Shown here: positions 8,203 through 17,813 of the stretch, piece by piece
Layout of the letters: the number at the start of each line of letters is the position of its first letter
Position numbering within the stretch: the stretch's first letter is position 1
Assembly: GCF_034555965.1 (NCBI RefSeq)
Contig: NZ_JAYDCK010000003.1
Location: 806,001 to 870,000, forward strand
Length of the DNA: 64,000 nt
Reading direction: 5' to 3'
DNA from: Aquicoccus sp. G2-2
GTDB lineage: Bacteria > Pseudomonadota > Alphaproteobacteria > Rhodobacterales > Rhodobacteraceae
Translations under genes and position numbers: made by a program
Notes under the pieces: generated by a model
What the model saw: only the letters and a program-made list of their open reading frames with translations
The model's database searches: none
Told to the model about the DNA's origin: nothing

Positions 8203-10039
8203 TCGGCGGCCTCCAGCTTCTCAAGTGCGGCCATCCAAAGCGCCTCTGCACGCTCCAGCGCGCCCATCACTTCGGCATATTTCTTTTGCCACACGGCGGC
8301 CTCTGCGGGATTGTCGTAAAGCTCCGGTCGGGCCAGTTTCGTGGCAAGCTTATCGCGCATTCCATTCAGCTTTTCAACACGTTCCTCGCATTTCCTCACG
8401 TCTGATTTCAGCCCCAAAACCGCCCCGCGCGTGGCCCGCTTGACGGGTTTTGGCCGCCCGGCCTTCGCTTTGTTGCCGCTGGGCTTTTCCGGGGTCAGCA
8501 GCATCTGGCGATAGCTCTCCAGATCGCCGTCATAAGACGTCACCCGGCCCGCCTGCACCAGCCACAGCCGATCCGCCACAAGGCTCAGCAGATGCATGTC
8601 ATGGCTGACAAGGATCACCGCGCCGGAATAGGCGGTCAGCGCCTCAACCAACGCCTCGCGGCTCTCGATATCCAAGTGGTTCGTCGGCTCGTCCAGAATA
8701 AGCATATGCGGCGCGTCATTGGTGGCCAGCATCAGCGAAAGCCGCGCTTTCTGCCCGCCCGAAAGCGCGCCGACCAGTGTTTCCGCCTGTGCCGCCATGA
8801 TGCCGAACCCGCCCAGCCGCGCACGCAGCCGTGCCGGGGTCTCGTCAGGGCGCAGGCGGCGAATATGGTCAAGCGGCGTCTCGTCAATGTGCAACTCGTC
8901 CACCTGATGCTGCGCAAAGAACCCCACACGCAGTTTCGACGCCGCCGTAATCCGCCCTTCCATAAGTTTAAGTCTGGACGATAACAGCTTGGCAAGCGTC
9001 GATTTTCCCTCACCATTGCGGCCCAGAAGCGCAATCCTGTCATCCTGATCTATGCGCAGATCAAGCTTGGAAAGAACCGCCCTGCCATCATAGCCCACCG
9101 TGCCGTTTTCGACCCGCAGAATCGGCGGCGAAAGCTCTTCCGGGTTGGGGAATGTGAACGCTCTGAGTGCGGCTTCCTGCGGGGCGGTGATCGGCTTCAT
9201 CCGGGCCAATGCCTTCAGCCGCGATTGCGCTTGCCGCGCCTTGTCGGCCTTGTAGCGGAAGCGATCCACGTAAGACTGCAAATGCGCCCGCCGCGCGTCT
9301 TGTTTCTTGGCTTCCGATTCCTGTGCCAGAAGCCGCGCCTGCCGTGTTTCGGCAAACGTGTCGTAATTGCCCTGATAAAGCGTCAGCTTGCGATCTTCGA
9401 GGTGCAAAATCGCCCCCACCGCCCGGTTGAGCAATCCGCGATCATGGCTGACGATAATGACCGTGTGCGGATAGCGCGCAAGGTAAGTCTCAAGCCACAG
9501 CGCGCCTTCCAGATCAAGATAGTTGGTCGGCTCGTCCAGCAGCAACAAATCAGGCCGCGCAAACAGCACCGAGGCCAGCGCCACGCGCATCCGCCAACCA
9601 CCCGAAAACGCCGAACACGGCATCAGCATTTCATCCGCGGTAAAACCCAAACCGCGCAGGATGGAAGACGCCCGTGCCTCTGCCCCCCATGCGTCAATAT
9701 CGGTGAGCCGGGTCTGAATATCGGCGATTCGCGCCGGATCGTCGGTTTGCTCGGCCATCAGTGCGGCGCGCTCTGTATCGGCGGCCAGAACGGTATCGAG
9801 CAGTGACACCTCGTTGCCCGGCACTTCCTGCGCCACCCCGCCGATGCGGGCGCGGTTGGGCAGGGTGATTACGCCGGTTTCCAGCGCCAACTCCCCCGGA
9901 TCAACCGAAACAGCGTCGTCTTGCCAGTGCCATTGCGCCCGACAAGCCCGACCTTGTGGCCATCAGGAATCACCGCCGAGCTATGCTCGATCAAAGGCCG
10001 TCCGGCCACGGAATAGGATATGTCATCAAGTCTGAGCAT
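8199..10039 (-). CDS. ABC-F family ATPase (frame broken at a G run)
   Basis: A soluble twin-ATPase protein of the ABC-F group, which generally acts on ribosomes. The ATG at 10039 opens MLRLDDISYSVAGRPL, and the first Walker A is GRNGTGKTT. The frame then drifts after FRLIRG into WRWKPA and a stop, while the other frame resumes as ELALETGVITLPNRARIGG. One missing G in the run at 9893-9897 explains this exactly, giving a 613-residue protein. The second half shows Walker A GRNGEGKST and signature LSGGQKARL, and a coiled C-terminal tail follows residue 540. The gene is divergent from the MFS gene, with about 115 bases between the starts. Confidence 0.87.
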
Positions 10040-10154
10040 GACGCGCGGAGTGCCAGAGGGCAGGGGGCTGTCAATCGGCGGCTTGCACGCGCGCCCTTGC
10101 GGCGCTCGCGCGGTCGTTATACCGCTGGTGAGTTCACATGTTAACAGGATGCTC

Positions 10155-11348
10155 ATGCCGCCGCCCGGTAAACCACCCTCGCTGACGACACTGGTGCTGC
10201 TCACCGGGCTAAGTGTGCTGTCGCTCAACATGTTCCTGCCGTCGCTGGCGCATGTCGCGGAAGAGTTTGATGCCGATTATGGCCTCGTCGCGTTGTCACT
10301 CGGCGGCTATCTGGCGATTTCGGCGGTGTTGCAGATCATCCTCGGCCCACTCAGCGACATGATCGGTCGCCGTCCGGTGATGCTGTTTGGCATCGGCATT
10401 TTTGTCGTGGCGTCAATTGGTACGGCGTTGGCGGGCAATGTCTGGGTGTTCCTAGGCTTTCGCATGATCCAAAGCGCGATCAGCGCGGGCATGGTGCTGT
10501 CGCGCGCCGTGGTGCGCGACACCGCCCCCGCGGGAGAGGCCGCGCGCCTTCTGGGCATCATCGGCACCGCGATGGCGCTGGCGCCATTGCTTGGCCCGGT
10601 GCTGGGCGGGTATCTTGACCAATGGTTCGGCTGGCGTGCAAGCTTCTGGGCCTTCGCCTTGATGGGCGCGGTGATGTTCGCCGTTACTTGGGTCGATCTG
10701 CGCGAAACCAATCATGAGCGCGCCAGCAGCTTTGCCGTGCAATTCCGCGCCTATCCCGAACTGTTCCGGGCGCGGCTTTTCTGGGCTTACTGCGTGCTAT
10801 TGGTGTTCTCGGTCGGCGGATTTTACGTCTTTCTCGGCGGCGCGCCACAAGTGGGCGAAGAGATCTACGGGTTGACCCCGGCCGAAGTGGGGCTTGGCAT
10901 GGGGGCCACCTCGGCGGGTTTCATGCTGGGCAATTATATCAGCATCCGGCTTACCCGCGCTTGGGGCATCGTGCGGATGATGGCGCTGGGCCGTTGGGCG
11001 GCGATCCTTGGCCCGCTGGCGGCCATGACGCTGATCTGGGCCGGGGGCACCCATCCGGCGGTGCTGTTTGGCGGCGCGATGTTCATGGGGTTGGGCAACG
11101 GTCTTACCCTGCCGGGCGCCAATGCCGGGGTGATGTCCGTCGCGCCTCGCCTTGCCGGGTCTGCCTCGGGGCTTTCGGGCGCGCTTACCGTCGCGGGCGG
11201 GGCGGCGCTTTCCACCATCATGAGCGCGCTCGTAGAGAACGCATATGGTGCCTATATTCTGCTCGGCGGGCTTGTGGTCTCCAGCCTGATCGGGCTGGCC
11301 GCCGCCATCGTCGTCGGGCGGCTCGAAGCCGAACGGGCGGAGCTTTGA
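10155..11348 (+). CDS. MFS transporter of the Bcr/CflA drug-efflux type
   Basis: About 397 residues with twelve hydrophobic segments. The MFS loop motif appears as GPLSDMIGRRPV and the 12-helix drug transporter pattern as LSRAVVRDTAPAGEAARLLG. A plausible AGGA ribosome site lies five bases before the ATG at 10155; another ATG at 10149 overlaps that site. Homologues export bicyclomycin, chloramphenicol or sulfonamides, but the substrate here cannot be inferred. A paralogue of the same family lies at 44573-45791. Confidence 0.85.
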   Translation: MPPPGKPPSLTTLVLLTGLSVLSLNMFLPSLAHVAEEFDADYGLVALSLGGYLAISAVLQIILGPLSDMIGRRPVMLFGIGIFVVASIGTALAGNVWVFLGFRMIQSAISAGMVLSRAVVRDTAPAGEAARLLGIIGTAMALAPLLGPVLGGYLDQWFGWRASFWAFALMGAVMFAVTWVDLRETNHERASSFAVQFRAYPELFRARLFWAYCVLLVFSVGGFYVFLGGAPQVGEEIYGLTPAEVGLGMGATSAGFMLGNYISIRLTRAWGIVRMMALGRWAAILGPLAAMTLIWAGGTHPAVLFGGAMFMGLGNGLTLPGANAGVMSVAPRLAGSASGLSGALTVAGGAALSTIMSALVENAYGAYILLGGLVVSSLIGLAAAIVVGRLEAERAEL

Positions 11349-11504
11349 AGGCCACCATCCTTCGGGCTAGGACGTTTCGCCGCTTCTTGCCCCCGGCTGT
11401 TTTGCACGATGGGCCGACAGGTGCGCATCGCTCTTTTCAAGGCGTCCGCCGCGTGCTAGCAGGGCGCCAAATGAACACCCAGACACCTTAAGGAGCCTCA
11501 CAGC

Positions 11505-11927
11505 ATGGCACTCGAACGCACGTTCTCGATCATCAAACCCGACGCAACCAAACGCAATCTCACCGGCAAGATTGTCGCCATGTTCGAAGACGGCGGCCTG
11601 CGCGTCGTGGCGTCCAAGCGTATTCACCTGACCAAGGCACAGGCTGGCGTGTTCTACGCCGTTCACAAGGAACGCCCGTTCTATGACGAACTGTGCGAGT
11701 TTATGTCGAGCGAGCCAATTGTGGTGCAGGTGCTCGAAGGCGAAAACGCCATCGCGCGCAACCGTGAAATCATGGGGGCGACCAACCCGGCAGAAGCCGA
11801 TGCAGGCACCATCCGCAAGGAATTCGCGCTCTCCATCGGTGAAAACTCGGTGCATGGCTCTGACGCGGCGGAAACGGCGCGCGAGGAAATCGCCTATTTC
11901 TTCTCCGGGCTTGAACTGGTCGGCTGA
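11505..11927 (+). CDS. ndk: Nucleoside diphosphate kinase
   Basis: Transfers phosphate from ATP to nucleoside diphosphates through a phosphohistidine. The 140-residue length is standard. The active-site His117 lies in GENSVHGSD, and the N-terminus [18 protein letters not shown] is characteristic. An AAGGAG-type ribosome site precedes the ATG. Its last 34 bases overlap the 3' end of the convergent tfoX-like gene, which is why the two stop regions share a hairpin. Confidence 0.97.
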   Translation: MALERTFSIIKPDATKRNLTGKIVAMFEDGGLRVVASKRIHLTKAQAGVFYAVHKERPFYDELCEFMSSEPIVVQVLEGENAIARNREIMGATNPAEADAGTIRKEFALSIGENSVHGSDAAETAREEIAYFFSGLELVG

Positions 11928-12256
11928 GCCACCCGCTTCACCACCCCAATCGCATCAAGGGCCGCTTCCAACTCGGAGCGGCCCTTGTCATGCCGCGCTG
12001 CCTTCAACGCATCGAACCTGCGGCGCAGCGCGGCCTTTTCCGCGCCCTTGCAATCATTCCATGGCCGCCCCTGAAGGCCCATGACCAAGACGTAATAGCC
12101 GATGAAATGCGGCCTGTGCCCGCTCTCCAGAAGCCGCCCATAAGCCTCATCCGCTCCCAGCGATTGAAGCGCCTCGGCGCTGTTGATTCCGGCACGCGCA
12201 AAGGCCGCCTCAATCGCGGGGCCAAGGTTTCTGATGGTAGAGATACGGCGTGCCAT
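11894..12256 (-). CDS. TfoX C-terminal domain protein
   Basis: A 120-residue protein consisting of the TfoX/Sxy C-terminal domain alone. It starts [24 protein letters not shown], a helix-hairpin-helix-like segment of the type seen in that domain, and includes [16 protein letters not shown]. The N-terminal TfoX domain is missing, as in many alphaproteobacterial versions. A role in competence is not implied. It ends inside the 3' end of ndk. Confidence 0.8.
   Translation of the reverse strand: MARRISTIRNLGPAIEAAFARAGINSAEALQSLGADEAYGRLLESGHRPHFIGYYVLVMGLQGRPWNDCKGAEKAALRRRFDALKAARHDKGRSELEAALDAIGVVKRVAQPTSSSPEKK
11957..11986 (+). terminator. Probable ndk terminator hairpin inside the tfoX-like gene
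   Basis: A perfect 10-bp stem (AAGGGCCGCT paired with AGCGGCCCTT) encloses a 10-base loop, starting 29 bases after the ndk stop. No long T tract follows, so intrinsic termination is uncertain. It lies within the coding sequence of the convergent tfoX-like gene. Confidence 0.5.
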
Positions 12257-12366
12257 GACCCATTTTTAGCGCAGGCATGGTCTGGGGGGAATACGTTCGG
12301 CGCAGGCCGCGTGGCCGCCGATCAATTCCGCGTGGCGGGGCGATCCGCCCGCACGTTGCTCGCCGC

Positions 12367-12507
12367 TCAGAGCGAGGCGTAATCAGTAATCACCGGGCGC
12401 GGCTTTGTCGCTGACGCAGGCGCGTGTTGCACCGGAAATTGCACCGTCGAAGCAGGGGCGGGGGCAGGGGCCGGGTTTGCCGGCATGGGTGGTTTTGACG
12501 AGGCCAT
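12367..12507 (-). CDS. Small proline/alanine-rich protein, 46 residues
   Basis: The frame stays open upstream to 12714, but the ATG at 12507 follows a strong AAGGAG ribosome site eight bases away, so a 46-residue protein is the best reading. It begins MASSKPPMPANPAPAPAPAS and ends KPRPVITDYASL. The first half is low-complexity Pro/Ala; the ordered tail is the more distinctive part. No function is recognisable. It lies between the tfoX-like gene and the tRNA-Asp pair. Confidence 0.6.
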   Translation of the reverse strand: MASSKPPMPANPAPAPAPASTVQFPVQHAPASATKPRPVITDYASL

Positions 12508-12721
12508 TCTGACACTCCTTTTCACCGTTGGATGCGCGCGCCCGGTTGGGTCTTCACGGGGCCGGGCAGGCGCGGGGGAAGAACGATGCATCACAGGCTC
12601 CGGCCCAAATCCGGCCTGCGCCCGGCAAAAATGTGGCACAAAGATGGCAGCGGGCCATGCGTGGCTGATCTGCCACGCAAACCGGGCCGGAATTTTTCTC
12701 CCAAGCCCGCCCAACGGGCGC

Positions 12722-12750
12722 TTGACGTGCTGCGCGGCCCAGCCTAAACA
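12722..12750 (+). promoter_or_regulatory. Sigma-70-type promoter of the tRNA-Asp pair
   Basis: TTGACG, a 17-base spacer and TAAACA give a near-consensus -35/-10 pair ending about 42 bases before the first tRNA-Asp. Spacing and position fit a strong constitutive stable-RNA promoter. Confidence 0.7.
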
Positions 12751-12791
12751 CGGCGAACATTCGGGCCGGGAGGCCGGAATGCAAGCAGTGG

Positions 12792-12868
12792 GCGGTTGTA
12801 GCTCAGATGGTTAGAGTACCGGCCTGTCACGCCGGGGGTCGCGGGTTCGAGCCCCGTCAACCGCGCCA
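12792..12868 (+). tRNA. tRNA-Asp (GTC), copy 1
   Basis: A 77-base cloverleaf with the CCA encoded. The acceptor stem is GCGGTTG with CAACCGC, the anticodon loop is CTGTCAC within a CCGGC/GCCGG stem, and the T-arm contains GGTTCGAGCCC. The anticodon GTC reads Asp codons. The second copy, 37 bases downstream, is identical. Confidence 0.97.
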
Positions 12869-12905
12869 CCGCTGTTTACCCCGGTCCGGGCAGGGCAGAA
12901 GATGC

Positions 12906-12982
12906 GCGGTTGTAGCTCAGATGGTTAGAGTACCGGCCTGTCACGCCGGGGGTCGCGGGTTCGAGCCCCGTCAACCGCGCCA
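12906..12982 (+). tRNA. tRNA-Asp (GTC), copy 2
   Basis: Identical in all 77 bases to the copy at 12792-12868, including the encoded CCA. The 37-base spacer has no promoter of its own, so both are probably processed from one transcript. Confidence 0.97.
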
Positions 12983-13019
12983 CTTTCTCCGGGTTTTCAT
13001 AACGATCACACGCCGCGCC

Positions 13020-13793
13020 TCACTCCGGCGCGTAATCATAGCCAAGCGCCGCTTCCATCCCAAGATCAAGCTGGCTGCGCATGAACGCGGCATCCGCCTC
13101 GCTCATCTCTTCGGGTGTGCGCGCATCGGCAGAGCGATTGAACCGGTTGCCCAGCCGCGCCGTCACCGGCTTGATCCTTAACCCGCTGATTGGCAGGCCG
13201 AATTGCTCGATCATCCACGCCGCGAACCGGGGTTGATCAAGCTGCACCAACTCGGCCTTCACCACCAACACGTTGCAATCGCGGTTCAACATGCCCAGCA
13301 TCGCCGCCTGTTTGACGTTGCGCAAATCAAACAGGTTGGCAAAGCGTTTGCCGGTAATCGGGTGGCGGTCGAACTGTAACTCCGCCGCATCCACATGCGC
13401 CACCAATTCGGGGTGGATCTCCTCGAAATCCGCCGGCCGGTCGACGATCCCGCGCCACTCTGCGCGGATAAACTCGGAAAACGGCAGGGCCTGCACCTCC
13501 GGGTGCGCGTGCCAGGGGCGCTTGTGCATCGACAGCGCCCAGCTCACCGCGTTGCGCACCACGCAGATCACCAGCATATCCTCGGGGATCGCCACCATAT
13601 GCGGCACCGCGTGTTTCCAGCCCAAGCCCTCTGTGCGCTCAATGCCGACATTCTTGTCAATCACCTTGCGCACCATGTTGGTTGCAGTGCCGCGCTCTCC
13701 CAGAACCTGAAACTGCACCGGCGGGCGCGCGCTTACCCGGCGCACATATAGTCCGGTCGTCGCGAACCGCTCTGCAAAATCTTTCGGTAACAT
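13020..13793 (-). CDS. Sulfotransferase-like P-loop protein
   Basis: About 257 residues from the ATG at 13793; the open frame continues upstream to 13964 but lacks family character there. The segment QVLGERGTATNMVRKVID (from about residue 29) resembles the 5'-phosphosulfate loop of sulfotransferases. A later segment VICVVRNAVSWALSMH matches the 3'-phosphate region pattern (R...S). It faces a glycosyltransferase gene on the opposite strand 142 bases away, so the two may serve one surface glycan pathway. Substrate unknown. Confidence 0.65.
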   Translation of the reverse strand: MLPKDFAERFATTGLYVRRVSARPPVQFQVLGERGTATNMVRKVIDKNVGIERTEGLGWKHAVPHMVAIPEDMLVICVVRNAVSWALSMHKRPWHAHPEVQALPFSEFIRAEWRGIVDRPADFEEIHPELVAHVDAAELQFDRHPITGKRFANLFDLRNVKQAAMLGMLNRDCNVLVVKAELVQLDQPRFAAWMIEQFGLPISGLRIKPVTARLGNRFNRSADARTPEEMSEADAAFMRSQLDLGMEAALGYDYAPE

Positions 13794-13935
13794 GCGCCGC
13801 TCTTCTTTCGTTTCGCCCCATTCTGCCCGGAATTTCTCTGCCGCAAAAGCCGGATTATCATTCCCGCGCCGATGCAAAGCCGATATGCTCTCCGCCAACT
13901 CCCCTGAACGGGGGCAGAGCAAGGCGAGAGGGCAG

Positions 13936-14811
13936 ATGCAATCGAAAGTGGCCGCCGTCACCATGGTGCGTGACGACCTGTTTTTCCTGCGTGCATGGCT
14001 GCATCATTACGGTGATGGGCTGGGCCGGGAGAACTGCTATATCGTCAACCACGGTCGGGGGACCGGCGTGGCCGAACTGGCGCAGGGCTGCAACATCATC
14101 GGCATCCCCGGCGATCCGCACAAGAATTTCGACATGAAGCGCTGGCGGCTGCTTAACAATATCGTCATGGGCCTGCGCGCCTATTACGATCACGTCATCG
14201 TTGGCGATGTTGATGAGCTGGTCGTGGTTGACCCGGCGCAGGGGCAAAGCCTGCTCGAATATCTCTCCGCTCAGCCGATCCGCCGGGTGCTTACCCCACT
14301 TGGCCTTGAGGTCATCCATCGCATTGACGTGGAACCCGATGCCATCACCGGGCCGATCCTCGGGCCGCGCCACCACGTCCGCCTCGCGCCGCATTATTCC
14401 AAGCCTTGTGTCATCTCGGCAGGCACGAAAATCGCCCGTGGCGGGCATTTCACCCAATATGGCAAGCTGATCACACCCGACTGCCTCTATCTTTTCCACC
14501 TGAAATTCTGTGATTTCCCCGAATATGTCGCAGCGATGAACCGGCGCAATGCGATCACCAAAGAGATCGGCGCAGAGGTGAAAGAGACCGCCATAGGCCG
14601 CCACTGGTTCGCCGAAGCGCGCGGCGAAGACCGCGCCACGTTTGAGGCCTTCGCCCGGCTGGAAATGGTCGAAGGCTTCGACATGAGCCCCTACCGCGCC
14701 GCAATGCACCAAAGCTTCGCTCCGCGCGGCGATACCGGCTTTTACGCCTTCGAGCGCCCCGATTACGGCGTGCAATTCGACCTGCCGGAACGGTTCTTCG
14801 GGATGTTCTGA
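13936..14811 (+). CDS. Glycosyltransferase family 2-type protein
   Basis: A 291-residue protein starting at the ATG at 13936 (MQSKVAAVTMVRDD). The motif MVRDDLFFLRAWLHHYGDG and the acidic metal-binding segment VGDVDELVVVDP mark the GT2_4-like group found in capsule and surface-glycan loci of Rhodobacteraceae. No membrane segment is visible. The frame is open upstream to 13792, but that part overlaps the divergent gene and is not conserved in character. It is divergent from the sulfotransferase-like gene. Confidence 0.75.
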   Translation: MQSKVAAVTMVRDDLFFLRAWLHHYGDGLGRENCYIVNHGRGTGVAELAQGCNIIGIPGDPHKNFDMKRWRLLNNIVMGLRAYYDHVIVGDVDELVVVDPAQGQSLLEYLSAQPIRRVLTPLGLEVIHRIDVEPDAITGPILGPRHHVRLAPHYSKPCVISAGTKIARGGHFTQYGKLITPDCLYLFHLKFCDFPEYVAAMNRRNAITKEIGAEVKETAIGRHWFAEARGEDRATFEAFARLEMVEGFDMSPYRAAMHQSFAPRGDTGFYAFERPDYGVQFDLPERFFGMF

Positions 14812-14831
14812 GCCAAACACCCGGCGCGGAA

Positions 14832-14896
14832 CAAGGCCGCAGGCCGCCGCGCATCGCCGGCGCGCCCGGACGCGGCGGCGATTGGGCTGGCCTTGG
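14832..14896 (+). repeat. Dispersed GC-rich repeat R3, copy 1
   Basis: CAAGGCCGCAGGCCGCCGCG plus CATCGCCGG opens an element bounded by CAAGGCC and GGCCTTGG arms, with GGCGATTGGG before the right arm. The same opening recurs at 29010-29060 and 34475-34504. It lies in the gap between the glycosyltransferase stop and the convergent pdhC stop. Confidence 0.65.
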
Positions 14897-15029
14897 CGCA
14901 CCTATTTGATTTTGCTAGGCCTTGGCCGGGATAAAGTGCAGTGAACAAAAGACGGATCGCCACCGCGCGCGCCGACGATGCGCGGCTCATTTCTACTGTG
15001 GCACGTGCCCGCCTTGGGCCAAACCACCC

Positions 15030-16366
15030 CTACGCCAGCATCGACAGCGGATTCTCCAACCCATCCACGATCACCTGCAACAATTGCGCGCCCAATGCCC
15101 CGTCAATCACCCGGTGATCGACGCTCAGCGTGACCGACATCACCGTTGCCACCGCAACCGCGCCATCCGCATTTACCACCGGCTTTTTCACCCCCGCACC
15201 GACCGCCAGAATGGCACCGTGCGGCGGATTGATCACCGCATCGAAATTGTCGATCCCGAACATGCCGAGGTTGGAAATGGCAAAGCTGCCGCCCTGATAT
15301 TCCTGCGGTGCCAGCTTGCGCTCGCGCGCCCGCTTGGCCAGATCCTTCATCTCCGCCGATAGCGCCGACAGGCTCTTTGTGTCGGCGTCCTTTATCACCG
15401 GCGTGAACAACCCGCCCTCGATCGCCACTGCTACCGCCACATCCGACGGGGTCAGCTTGAAAATCCGGTCGCCTGCCCAAACCGCGTTGGCATCCGGCAC
15501 CGCCTGCAACGCATTGGCGCAGGCCTTGATGATGTAATCATTGACGCTCAGCTTCACGCCCCGGCTTTGCAGCCCCTCGTTCATCTCCTTGCGCAGCTTC
15601 ATCAGCGCATCGAGCCGAATATCGCGGCGCAAATAGAAATGCGGAATGGTCTGCTTGGCCTCGGTCAGCCGCGCGGCGATGGTCTTGCGCATCCCGTCAA
15701 GCGACACTTCCTCAATCTCGCGGCCCTCATAAAGCCGGGCCACCGCTTCCGCACTGGCACTTTGCGGCATCGCCGCCGGAGCGGCAGCGGCGGCGGCAGG
15801 GGCTTTGGCGGCGGCAGGTGCGGCGGTTTTCACATCGCCTTCCACATCGGCCTTCACAATCCGCCCCTTCGGGCCGGAGCCTTTGATCTGCGTCAGATCC
15901 AGCCCCTTGTCGGCGGCAATCCGGCGCGCCAACGGAGAGGCAAATATGCGCTCGCCATCCTTCTTCGGAGCCGCCGGAGCCTCAGCGCCCCGCGCCTGAG
16001 CGCCCTCGTTCCCCGCCGCGCCCCGGGCTTGATCCGGGGCCTCGTCCCCCTTGGCACCCCCTCATCAGCTCCCGGCGCTGGTTTCTCAGCCGATCCCGCA
16101 TCCCCGATGTCGTCAGCACTTTCGCCCTCTTCCAGCAGCACGGCAATCGCGGTGTTGACCTTCACGCCCTCGCTGCCTTCATCGACCAATATCTTGCCGA
16201 TCACGCCTTCATCAACGGCTTCGAACTCCATCGTCGCCTTGTCGGTCTCGATCTCGGCCAGCAGATCGCCGGAGGCAACGCTGTCGCCCTCTTTGACCAG
16301 CCATTTCGCCAACGTGCCTTCCTCCATCGTCGGGGACAGGGCAGGCATCAGGATTTCGATGGGCAT
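15030..16366 (-). CDS. pdhC: Pyruvate dehydrogenase E2, dihydrolipoamide acetyltransferase (frame broken at a G run)
   Basis: E2 core of the pyruvate dehydrogenase complex. The N-terminal lipoyl domain (about residues 2-77) carries the lipoylated Lys in ETDKATME. After the linker (ADEGV..) the frame runs off, and the other frame continues as [13 protein letters not shown], the peripheral-subunit-binding domain ([16 protein letters not shown]) and the acyltransferase domain ending with the catalytic [10 protein letters not shown]. One missing G in the run at 16057-16061 explains the break and restores 445 residues. The linker holds an Ala-rich stretch and a palindromic DNA repeat also present in pdhB. 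It is the last gene of pdhABC. Confidence 0.92.
16021..16040. repeat. Palindromic repeat in the pdhC linker
   Basis: CCCCGGGCTTGATCCGGGGC is a near-perfect inverted repeat (GCCCCGGATC against the CCCGGGGC side) that encodes PDQARG in the E2 linker. The identical 20 bases occur at the same place in the pdhB linker at 17451-17470. Similar CCCCGGATCAAG palindromes are widespread in alphaproteobacteria. Confidence 0.75.
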
Positions 16367-16378
16367 GGGTTGCTCCCC

Positions 16379-17796
16379 TCAGCGATAGGTCACTTGTTTC
16401 ACCGCTTCGATCACCTCATCAGTGGTAATCAGCGCGTGTTTCTCGAGATTGGCGGCATATGGCATCGGCACGTCCTTGCCGGTGCAGTTGATCACCGGCG
16501 CATCAAGGTAATCGAACGCGCGCTGCATGATCGTGGCCGACAGGTGATTGCCAATAGCCCCCACCGGCCAGCCTTCCTCGACCGTGACACAGCGGTTGGT
16601 TTTCATCACGCTGGCCAAAACCGTGTCATAATCAATCGGGCGCAGCGTGCGCAGGTCGATCACCTCCGCCGCAATGCCATCTTCCGCCAATTTATCAGCC
16701 GCTTCCAGCGCGTATTGCATCCCGATGCCAAAGCTTACGATAGTCACGTCGCCGCCCTCGCGCCAGATCCGCGCCTTGCCAAAGGGAATGGTGAAATCAT
16801 CCCCCACCGGCACCTCGCCCGAGCGGCCATAGAGGATCTCGTTTTCAAGGAAGATCACCGGGTTCGGGTCGCGGATCGCGGTTTTCATCAGGCCTTTGTA
16901 ATCCGCCGCCGAATAGGGCATCACCACCCGCAATCCGGGGATCATCGCATACCATGCGGCGTAATCCTGTGAGTGCTGTGCCCCGACCCGCGCCGCCGCC
17001 CCGTTGGGGCCGCGAAACACGATCGGCACATGCATCTGTCCGCCCGACATATAGCGCGTCTTGGCGGCAGAGTTGATAATCTGATCAATTGCTTGCATGG
17101 CGAAATTGAACGTCATGAACTCAACAATCGGCTTCAAGCCGCCCATCGCCGCCCCGACGCCGATCCCGGCAAAGCCATGCTCGGTAATCGGGGTGTCAAT
17201 CACCCGTTTTTCACCGAACTCGTCCAGCATCCCTTGCGATACCTTATAGGCCCCCTGATACTCGGCCACTTCCTCGCCCATCAGGAACACCGTGTCGTCG
17301 GCGCGCATCTCCTCGCTCATGCCGTCGCGCAGCGCCTCGCGGATGGTCTGTTCCTTCATTTCGGTGCCTTCGGGCCAATCCGGGCTGCGATCCGGGGCAG
17401 GGGCCGCGTCTGCGCTCCGGGCCTGACCCGCGGGCTTGTCCGCCCCCGCGCCCCGGGCTTGATCCGGGGCCTCGCCCCCTTGGCACCGCCTTCATCCGCC
17501 CCCGACGCGGGTTTCTTATCCGCACCCGCGTTAGCGATGTCATCAGCGCTTTCGCCTTCCTCCAGAAGCACGGCAATCGCGGTGTTGACCTTCACACCCT
17601 CGCTGCCTTCTTCGATCAGTATCTTGCCAATCACCCCTTCATCGACCGCCTCGAACTCCATCGTTGCCTTGTCGGTTTCGATCTCGGCCATGATATCGCC
17701 GGAGGACACCGTATCGCCCTCCTTCACCAGCCATTTTGCCAATGTGCCTTCTTCCATCGTCGGGGAAAGTGCCGGCATGAGAATTTCGATTGCCAT
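16379..17796 (-). CDS. pdhB: Pyruvate dehydrogenase E1 beta with N-terminal lipoyl domain (frame broken at a G run)
   Basis: E1-beta subunit fused to an N-terminal lipoyl domain (about residues 1-80, lipoylated Lys in ETDKATME), as known for alphaproteobacterial PDH. The frame breaks in the linker after ADEGGAKG. One extra G in the run at 17475-17479 joins it to GEAPDQARG and on to the transketolase-like body starting [18 protein letters not shown]. The body includes the usual [13 protein letters not shown] and ends VKQVTYR. The restored length is 472 residues. The start at 17796 ([12 protein letters not shown]) lies 17 bases after pdhA. The lipoyl and linker DNA is nearly the same as in pdhC. 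Confidence 0.92.
17451..17470. repeat. Palindromic repeat in the pdhB linker
   Basis: The same 20 bases as at 16021-16040, in the same orientation and in the equivalent linker position, encoding PDQARG. It may have been copied together with the lipoyl domain or inserted twice. Confidence 0.75.
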
Positions 17797-17813
17797 TCTT
17801 GTCGTCCTCTCTC

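Noticed and set aside
10040-10231. N-terminal extension of the ABC-F protein
   Set aside because: The family N-terminus starts at MLRLDDISY (10039); upstream codons overlap the promoter region and the divergent MFS start.
11957-11986. A regulatory RNA inside the tfoX-like gene
   Set aside because: The 10-bp hairpin is explained better as an ndk 3'-end structure just after its stop.
12807-13181. ORF with the repeated peptide MVRVPACHAGGRGFEPRQPRH
   Set aside because: It is the translation of the two tRNA-Asp genes.
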